A stretch of 11,872 bases of DNA. Origin: CAYMST01 sp964393115. GTDB taxonomy: Bacteria; Bacteroidota; Bacteroidia; Cytophagales; Cyclobacteriaceae. Shown here piece after piece: positions 7,143-11,872 of the stretch (position 1 is the first letter of the stretch; each line of letters starts with the position of its first letter). Location of the stretch: assembly GCA_964393115.1 (NCBI GenBank), contig CAYMST010000148.1:1-11872 (forward strand). The letters run 5' to 3'. A model generated the notes under the pieces. The model had not been told where the DNA came from. It worked only from the letters and a program-made list of their open reading frames with translations, and made no database searches. Position numbers and translations under genes: made by a program.

Positions 7143-7760
7143 ATGAATATAGCCATTGTTGGGACAGGAAATGTAGGTGGTGCATTGGCCACTAAATGGG
7201 CTCAAGTGGGCCATAAGATAATATTGGGGGTACGTGATATCAATAGTTTTAAAGGCAAGGAGCTACTGGATAACGATCATACTTCCGTGGAAAGGATAGA
7301 GGTAGCTGTTGAAAAATCAGAAGTTATTTTGCTGGCCACACCTGCGGTAAAAGCTGTTGAAGTATCAAAAAGTTTGGGAGATACTACGGGTAAGGTAGTT
7401 GTCGATGCGATGAACGTAGTCATGGGGCGCGGGCCTGAAGGATATACAAATACTTCAGACGCTATACTAGCGAACACCCAGACTTCTGATTTGGCCAAGT
7501 GCTTCAATACCACAGGGTTTAACAATATGAAGGATGCCACGTATCAAGGACAGCAGATCGATGCCTTTACTTGTGGATCCAGCGCTAAAGCTAAGGAGAT
7601 AGCTCAGCAGCTAGCGTTAGATGCCGGATTCGGGTCTTGTTATGACGTAGGGGGTAATGATAAGTTTGAACTAATGGAACAGTTTGCCTTTTTCTGGATC
7701 AACCTAGCCATGTTTCAAGGTCACGGCAGAGAGATCGGGTTTAAGTTATTGAAGAGATAA
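7143..7760 (+). CDS. NAD(P)-binding oxidoreductase, COG2085 (F420-dependent-reductase-like)
   Basis: A 205-residue soluble Rossmann-fold protein of the NADP/F420 oxidoreductase family. MNIAIVGTGNVGGAL (1-15) is the dinucleotide-binding beta-alpha-beta with GxGxxG at 7-12. GVRD (29-32) follows the second strand; its Arg31 sits where NADP-binding members contact the 2'-phosphate. LLATPAVKAVE (63-73) and VVVDAMNVV (85-93) are later Rossmann strands, and KCFNTTGFNNM (119-129) is the family's typical KAFNTxGxxxM segment. The C-terminus holds helices that complete the small substrate side. Coenzyme F420 is not expected in Bacteroidota, so the hydride acceptor is probably another small molecule and is unknown. 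The gene is divergent from the HxlR regulator, which likely controls it. This pairing suggests a role in handling a reactive carbonyl, quinone or similar stress compound, which is inference. Confidence 0.87.
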   Translation: MNIAIVGTGNVGGALATKWAQVGHKIILGVRDINSFKGKELLDNDHTSVERIEVAVEKSEVILLATPAVKAVEVSKSLGDTTGKVVVDAMNVVMGRGPEGYTNTSDAILANTQTSDLAKCFNTTGFNNMKDATYQGQQIDAFTCGSSAKAKEIAQQLALDAGFGSCYDVGGNDKFELMEQFAFFWINLAMFQGHGREIGFKLLKR

Positions 7761-7764
7761 AAGA

Positions 7765-7784
7765 GGCTGTCCTTTCAGACAGCC
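7765..7784. terminator. Bidirectional terminator hairpin after the reductase gene
   Basis: GGCTGTC (7765-7771) and GACAGCC (7778-7784) form a perfect 7-base-pair GC-rich stem around CTTTCA. It begins 5 bases after the reductase stop codon. On the plus strand no T-run follows. On the minus strand the stem is followed by CTCTTTTATC, so it may also terminate transcription of the secreted coiled-coil gene that ends at 7852. Confidence 0.65.
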
Positions 7785-7851
7785 CAAATGTCTTCTACAA
7801 AATACCGATTATGTTGGTCTAATGGGAAGTATGAGCGCAGAGCTCAATTCG

Positions 7852-9075
7852 TTAATTATCAAATTTAACCGTGTAGCTTCTGCCTTCCAGAGAATATTCA
7901 ATATTGTATTTCTTTCCTGCTGGTGAGGTGAAGGCTTCTTCTTCATGACCGTCATAAAACTCATAGAGAACACGTTTGAATTCGGCATTCTTAGGTAGGT
8001 CTCCAGCGTGGTTTCTGTCTTCAAAAGAAAGATAAACCGTTTTCTTTCCTTCTTTGTGCTTTTCCACATTTAGTTTTTCATACCAGGTGCATTCGCAAAC
8101 CGCTCTTCCTTTTTTGGCTTTAGCTCCGGCTTGAAAAGAGACATCTGTTATGTTTTTTGGGCCAAAGTATTCATGCTTTTTTCCTTTGCCCTTCTTTTTT
8201 CTGCAATTAATAGAAGGTCTATCCATATACCATTGTAGCTCAGCTCGATTGACTAGTCTAAACGTTTCGGTCTTACTGACCGTTTTATTGGTGCCCGAGG
8301 TAGCAGATTTTGTGCCTCGGTAAGGACCTTTGCGCTTGTGCGCCGTGTAAGGTAAGTCATATACAAAAGAAACCTTGGCGATCTTTTGCGGCACTACCAC
8401 AAAGGGCATCTCGTAGGTATAGGCTTTTTTCCTTTTATAAAGCACCACCTTGAACTCATGATCTTTCTTGCTGGGGTCAAATACATCATCGTTGGTTAAG
8501 GATACAATGAAAATATTATCTCTATCTGTAGGATTATGGGCTCTTGGGAATTTTTTTCCATTAAAAATGATGTGATTACGAGGGTTACCTAGTCTTACGC
8601 CTTTTATATGTATTTTGATTTCGTCTCGTTGGGTGGTCGTTATAATGGGTACATCATACCAGAGCGGAGTAGGCGTACGCTTCGCAAACGGCAGGCGCGT
8701 AAGACTATTCTCAATGGAAATCGCTACGTCCTCAATCTTTTCTTCCAGACTCATAGTGCTGCTTTCTATGGTCTTGTTGATGATCCTGACTTCACTAAGA
8801 ATTCGTCTTTGAGACTTGTTTAATTCTTTAGTGAGATCGTTTAGTTGACCTTTGAATCGGCCTAGTAGATATTCGGTGTAGAATTGTAAATTGGTGAACA
8901 AAATACGTTGTTGATCTTCTAGCACGTTGCTTGTTTTATCAAGCGTCTTGTCTACAAACCTGTCGGTTATCTTCAACTCTTGCCCGAGATCTCCAAAGGT
9001 ATCCGCAAAGGAGGAAGTAAGGGATAAAAGTAGTATTAAACTACTTGAAATAAAATTTAGTGTGTTGGTCTTCAT
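7852..9075 (-). CDS. Secreted coiled-coil protein of unknown function
   Basis: I do not recognise this 407-residue protein. Residues 1-24 are a convincing signal peptide (basic start, ISSSLILLLSLTSS core, likely cleavage after SSFA). Residues ~35-125 are strongly helical and rich in K, E, Q, N and L with coiled-coil-like spacing, so an extended oligomerising stalk is likely. Residues ~135-235 look beta-rich, with strands such as EIKIHIKGVRL, FKVVLYKRKKAYTYEMPFVVV and KVSFVYDLPY. A low-complexity linker (245-270, Gly/Thr/Lys/Ser) leads to a second beta-rich part, ~272-407, that includes a lysine-rich stretch (292-300) and Cys291, Cys327 and Cys329 (CEC). There is no lipobox cysteine after the signal peptide, no T9SS sorting domain and no further membrane helix, so it should be periplasmic or otherwise exported. 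It stands alone between the reductase and katG, with no obvious partner. Codon use and continuous frame support a real gene. Confidence 0.78.
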   Translation of the reverse strand: MKTNTLNFISSSLILLLSLTSSFADTFGDLGQELKITDRFVDKTLDKTSNVLEDQQRILFTNLQFYTEYLLGRFKGQLNDLTKELNKSQRRILSEVRIINKTIESSTMSLEEKIEDVAISIENSLTRLPFAKRTPTPLWYDVPIITTTQRDEIKIHIKGVRLGNPRNHIIFNGKKFPRAHNPTDRDNIFIVSLTNDDVFDPSKKDHEFKVVLYKRKKAYTYEMPFVVVPQKIAKVSFVYDLPYTAHKRKGPYRGTKSATSGTNKTVSKTETFRLVNRAELQWYMDRPSINCRKKKGKGKKHEYFGPKNITDVSFQAGAKAKKGRAVCECTWYEKLNVEKHKEGKKTVYLSFEDRNHAGDLPKNAEFKRVLYEFYDGHEEEAFTSPAGKKYNIEYSLEGRSYTVKFDN

Positions 9076-9277
9076 ATGATTAAGGTTTAGTAAATATCCC
9101 TTTAGTATTTCGTATCACTTATCAGTTTGGATAAGATTACAAAGTACCAAGAAATGGATAATGGTGAATAAGGGTTTTGACAGCTAAGTTATAAATAGAG
9201 TAGCAGTGAATATAGGTACTATTTAGAAGTTAGTGGACGTTTATGACCTCTTCAAAAAAACGACCGTAAGATTGTTG

Positions 9278-9318
9278 ATCATATATTTTTCTTGGTATAA
9301 TTAATAAAAATATATGAT
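9278..9318. repeat. Perfect 13-base AT-rich inverted repeat
   Basis: ATCATATATTTTT (9278-9290) and AAAAATATATGAT (9306-9318) are exact reverse complements separated by 15 bases. The spacer contains TATAAT (9296-9301). As RNA this forms a 13-base-pair A-U hairpin with a 15-base loop. On the minus strand the right arm is read first and the stem is not followed by a T-run, so it is not an ordinary terminator. It could be a dyad for a DNA-binding protein or a structured leader element. Confidence 0.6.
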
Positions 9319-9440
9319 TTGACATGTTTGGTGATGCAATGCGCTAGATCGATTCCTAGATAATTTAGTTAAAGGAAATCATGAATTCATGGCATCGATA
9401 TAATTGTCAAGCCCAAGAATGGCAAGGGGGGAGTAAGTGG

Positions 9441-9473
9441 AAAAGTTTGCCCGCATCTGGTCCAGATACGGGC
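9441..9473 (-). terminator. Intrinsic terminator of katG
   Basis: GCCCGCATCTGG (9449-9460) and CCAGATACGGGC (9462-9473) form a near-perfect GC-rich dyad with one internal mismatch. It begins about 20 bases after the katG stop codon. Read on the minus strand, the stem is followed by AAACTTTTCC, a short T-tract. Position, stem strength and tail fit a rho-independent terminator. Confidence 0.8.
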
Positions 9474-9492
9474 GAGGTATGAGTTGTCTCAA

Positions 9493-11703
9493 TTAATCTA
9501 TGTCGAACCTGTCTAACATCATGACTTTGTTCCAAGCTTGGATAAAGTCGTTTATGAATTTCTCTTCGGATGTACTGGTCGCATAAACTTCTGCGATGGC
9601 GCGAAGTTCGGAATTAGAGCCAAAAATCAGATCGACTCTGGTAGCGTTCCATTTTGGAGCTCCAGTTTTCCGGTCTCGACCATGGAGCGTTAGTTTATCC
9701 GCTGATGTTGGAGACCATATGGTGTCCATATCTAAAAGGTTAACAAAGAAATCGTTGGACAGTGTGTCTTCACGATGAGTCAATACACCAAGAGCCGAAC
9801 CATCAAAATTTGTATCCAGTACCCGCATTCCGCCGACCAAAACGGTCATTTCAGGAATCGTCAGCTGTAAAAGCTGTGCCTTGTCGATCAGGAGCTCTTC
9901 TGGTTGAACGCTGTATTCCTTTTTTAAATAATTTCTAAATCCGTCCGCTATTGGTTCCAGTACTTCAAACGATTCAATGTCCGTACTTGCCTGACTGGCA
10001 TCACCTCTTCCTGGAGTAAAGGGTACGTTAACCGTGTACCCGGCGTTTTTCGCAGCTTGTTCAATGGCAGCAGCTCCACCAAGTACAATTAGGTCAGCAA
10101 GCGAAACTTGCTTAAGATTACTTGTCGAATTGAATTTGGCCTGAATAGCTTCTAGCACAGATAACGTCTCCTTTAGTTGCTTGGGATTATTGACTTCCCA
10201 GTTGTTCTGAGGAGCCAATCTGATTCTTGCACCATTTGCTCCACCGCGTCTGTCCGACCCTCGAAACGTCGAAGCGGAGGCCCAAGCCGTTTTTACTAAT
10301 GTTGAAACAGATAACCCGGCATTTAATAACTCTTGTTTGAGCGTTACAATATCTTGCTTATCTATGATTTTTGTAGCTGGTTTAGGAATGGGGTCTTGCC
10401 AATCAAAGTTTTCCTTGGGCACCTCAGGGCCTAGATAGCAGGAAATAGGTCCCATATCTCGGTGGGTGAGCTTAAACCAGGCTTTGGCAAAAGCATCAGC
10501 AAATTGATCTGGGTTTTCATAAAACCGTCTGGAAATTTTTTCATAATCTGGATCAAAACGTAGGGCCAGATCCGTCGTCAGCATCATTGGCGTTTCCTTT
10601 TTTGTGTCATCAAAGGCATGAGGAACTTTACTGTCACCCTTTTGGTCTTTTGGTTGCCATTGCTGTGCGCCTGCCGGACTTTTGGTGAGCTCCCAGTCAT
10701 ATTGAAACAAATTTTCGAAGTAGTTATTACTCCACTGGGTAGGGGTTTCGGTCCAAGTCACTTCTAATCCACTGGTAATGGTATCTGCTCCATGTCCGGT
10801 TTTAAAAGTGCTATTCCATCCAAACCCTTGTGCCTCTATTGGAGCCGCTTCTGGGTCGGCCTCTAAGTGTGCGGCATCACCAGCGCCATGCGCTTTTCCA
10901 AACGTGTGTCCTCCAGCAATAAGCGCAACAGTTTCTTCATCATTCATAGCCATCCGTGCAAACGTTTCCCGAATATCTTTTGCGGCAGCCAAAGGGTCTG
11001 GGTTGCCGTTTGGCCCCTCCGGATTGACATATATTAATCCCATCTGTACCGCTGCTAACGGTTTCTCTAACTTTCGATCTCCGGAGTAGCGTTTATCATC
11101 CAGCCATTCGTGCTCATTTCCCCAATAGATATCTTGCTCTGGTTCCCAAATATCTACACGTCCGCCACCAAAACCGAGTGTTTGGAAGCCCATACTTTCT
11201 AAGGCTACATTGCCGGTAAGGATGAATAAATCCGCCCAGGATATCTTGTCACCATATTTTTGCTTGATAGGCCAAAGGAGCCGCCGAGCCTTATCCAGAT
11301 TGGTATTGTCAGGCCAGCTATTAAGTGGTGCAAAACGTTGGTTTCCAGTGTTTCCGCCTCCTCGGCCATCGCTAGTTCGGTACGTTCCGGCACTATGCCA
11401 AGCCATCCGAATGAAAAACGGTCCATAATGACCGAAATCTGCCGGCCACCAATCTTGAGAGTCGGTCATTAAGGCTAGTAGATCCTCTTTGAGGGCCTTA
11501 TAATCAAGCGATTTGAACGCCTTAGCGTATTCAAATGATTCGTCCATAGGGTTGGAGGATGCTCCATGCTGGCGGAGTATGTTTAATTTGAGTCTATTCG
11601 GCCACCACATATCGTTCGAGGTACCGTGTCCTGCGATGTTTTTATCTATTCCGTGATGGAAAGGGCATTTTCCTGTATTTACTTCTTTCTGATCGTTGCT
11701 CAT
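9493..11703 (-). CDS. katG: Bifunctional catalase-peroxidase KatG
   Basis: A full-length 736-residue cytoplasmic heme enzyme that removes hydrogen peroxide by catalase and peroxidase activity. It has two tandem peroxidase-fold halves, and only the N-terminal one binds heme. The start has the usual GKCPFHHG (11-18). Distal heme residues are Arg99, Trp102 and His103 in FFIRMAWHSAGTYR. Asp132 lies at the substrate entrance. Tyr225 in GLIYVNPEG and Met251 in RMAMND should form the Met-Tyr-Trp crosslink with Trp102 that catalase activity needs. His266 in GGHTFGK is the proximal heme ligand, with Trp317 and Asp378 completing that side. Arg415 in THRDMGP matches the mobile arginine switch. Ser311 corresponds to the residue known as Ser315 in the Mycobacterium tuberculosis enzyme. 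All key residues are present, so the enzyme should be active. The gene is monocistronic, with its own promoter and terminator. The ATG at 11703 has no clear Shine-Dalgarno. Confidence 0.99.
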   Translation of the reverse strand: MSNDQKEVNTGKCPFHHGIDKNIAGHGTSNDMWWPNRLKLNILRQHGASSNPMDESFEYAKAFKSLDYKALKEDLLALMTDSQDWWPADFGHYGPFFIRMAWHSAGTYRTSDGRGGGNTGNQRFAPLNSWPDNTNLDKARRLLWPIKQKYGDKISWADLFILTGNVALESMGFQTLGFGGGRVDIWEPEQDIYWGNEHEWLDDKRYSGDRKLEKPLAAVQMGLIYVNPEGPNGNPDPLAAAKDIRETFARMAMNDEETVALIAGGHTFGKAHGAGDAAHLEADPEAAPIEAQGFGWNSTFKTGHGADTITSGLEVTWTETPTQWSNNYFENLFQYDWELTKSPAGAQQWQPKDQKGDSKVPHAFDDTKKETPMMLTTDLALRFDPDYEKISRRFYENPDQFADAFAKAWFKLTHRDMGPISCYLGPEVPKENFDWQDPIPKPATKIIDKQDIVTLKQELLNAGLSVSTLVKTAWASASTFRGSDRRGGANGARIRLAPQNNWEVNNPKQLKETLSVLEAIQAKFNSTSNLKQVSLADLIVLGGAAAIEQAAKNAGYTVNVPFTPGRGDASQASTDIESFEVLEPIADGFRNYLKKEYSVQPEELLIDKAQLLQLTIPEMTVLVGGMRVLDTNFDGSALGVLTHREDTLSNDFFVNLLDMDTIWSPTSADKLTLHGRDRKTGAPKWNATRVDLIFGSNSELRAIAEVYATSTSEEKFINDFIQAWNKVMMLDRFDID

Positions 11704-11730
11704 TTTTGAATTCGTTTAATAGTGATACGT

Positions 11731-11762
11731 CAAATGTAAGGATGTATAAGTATTGATAAAAA
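11731..11762 (-). promoter_or_regulatory. Bacteroidota-type promoter of katG
   Basis: The complement of 11731-11738 reads TACATTTG, an exact match to the -7 element TAnnTTTG used by the primary sigma factor of Bacteroidota. About 19 bases further upstream, the complement of 11757-11762 reads TTTTTA, a weak match to the TTTG -33 element at the right spacing. Transcription would start near 11725, giving a leader of about 20 bases before the katG ATG. A poor -33 element is common where an activator is needed. Confidence 0.55.
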
Positions 11763-11776
11763 CGATATTTTATATA

Positions 11777-11792
11777 ACAACATTTATGTTGT
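11777..11792. promoter_or_regulatory. Palindromic regulator site upstream of the katG promoter
   Basis: ACAACAT (11777-11783) and ATGTTGT (11786-11792) form a perfect 7-base inverted repeat with a TT spacer. A related half-site, ATTGTTGT, lies at 11797-11804. The dyad centre is roughly 60 bases upstream of the predicted katG start point, a classic place for an activator. In Bacteroides, katG-type peroxide genes are controlled by OxyR, but the sequence does not clearly match an OxyR or PerR box, so the binder is unknown. Confidence 0.45.
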
Positions 11793-11835
11793 AGATATTG
11801 TTGTTCTGCTTTAACTAACTAACGGCCATCGTCTA

Positions 11836-11867
11836 CTATGTGTTTTTTCTTTTAATACGCCACATAG
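11836..11867. repeat. 7-base inverted repeat at the right edge of the window
   Basis: CTATGTG (11836-11842) and CACATAG (11861-11867) are exact reverse complements with an 18-base, T-rich spacer. Nearby, TAAC is repeated three times in tandem (11812-11823). No gene can be seen between katG and the window end. The repeat may belong to the regulatory region or 3' end of a gene outside the window. Confidence 0.35.
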
Positions 11868-11872
11868 GTAAG

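Larger units (their letters stand above)
9076..9492. other. 417-base intergenic region between katG and the secreted coiled-coil gene
   Basis: Both flanking genes are on the minus strand, so this region holds the katG 3' end and presumably the promoter of the coiled-coil gene. Visible elements are the katG terminator (9441-9473), a perfect 13-base inverted repeat (9278-9318), and a short direct repeat CTAGAT at 9344-9349 and 9356-9361. On the minus strand, TACTTTG (complement of 9140-9146) is one base short of the TAnnTTTG promoter element, about 65 bases before the coiled-coil start, with no matching -33 element. I see no convincing protein gene or tRNA. Confidence 0.5.

Noticed and set aside
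9275..9301. Sigma-70-like promoter TTGATC ... TATAAT on the plus strand
   Set aside because: The spacing is only 15 bases, Bacteroidota use a different promoter consensus, and no gene follows on that strand.
9381..9482. A 33-codon plus-strand reading frame with AAAGGAAA just upstream of its ATG
   Set aside because: It runs straight through the katG terminator hairpin, its product is a low-complexity Trp/Gly/Ser-rich peptide with no recognisable features, and no promoter is visible. The purine-rich stretch alone is not enough.
10778..11089. Plus-strand frame of about 100 codons opposite katG
   Set aside because: It lies antisense within a conserved katG coding region, and its Ala/Pro/Ser/Cys-rich translation is typical of a reverse-frame shadow.
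11756..11804. PerR or OxyR consensus box upstream of katG
   Set aside because: The sequence is AT-rich and contains a dyad, but it does not clearly match TTATAATnATTATAA or the spaced ATAG/CTAT pattern, so I report only an unnamed palindrome.

Overview
The window looks like chromosomal DNA of a Bacteroidota bacterium, probably a free-living marine or soil member of the Cytophagales or a related order. The phylum call rests on two large secreted proteins that end in type IX secretion (T9SS) C-terminal sorting domains, on mostly weak or absent Shine-Dalgarno sequences, on moderate-to-low GC content, and on a Bacteroidota-type TAnnTTTG promoter element upstream of katG. The order-level placement is a guess.

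Left part (1-3755). The window opens inside a plus-strand gene for a large beta-rich T9SS cargo protein, whose 3' end lies at 1914. A hairpin-rich 3' untranslated region and a clear intrinsic terminator follow. Two minus-strand genes come next: a SnoaL/NTF2-like protein and, downstream of it, a ROK-family sugar kinase close to the fructokinase / N-acetylhexosamine kinase type.

Middle part (3759-7784). A 922-residue secreted protein has a GH74-like (xyloglucanase-type) double beta-propeller with eight Asp-box motifs, a fibronectin-III-like domain and a T9SS sorting domain. It converges on an HxlR-family winged-helix regulator. That regulator is divergent from a COG2085-type NAD(P)-binding reductase, with a palindromic operator candidate between them. 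This is the standard layout of an HxlR regulator and its target.

Right part (7852-11872). A secreted coiled-coil protein of unknown function is followed by a 417-base non-coding stretch holding a perfect 13-base inverted repeat. Then comes katG, a full-length bifunctional catalase-peroxidase with its own terminator, a convincing -7 promoter element and an upstream palindrome.

The genes do not form one obvious pathway. A plausible thread is extracellular glycan use: the GH74-like enzyme outside the cell and the ROK kinase inside it. There is no SusC/SusD pair or other polysaccharide-utilisation-locus marker in view. Redox functions are represented by the HxlR/reductase pair and katG. I found no mobile element, CRISPR array, rRNA or tRNA, and no convincing new defence or biosynthetic system. 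The most novel items are the uncharacterised secreted protein and several unexplained inverted or direct repeats in intergenic DNA.
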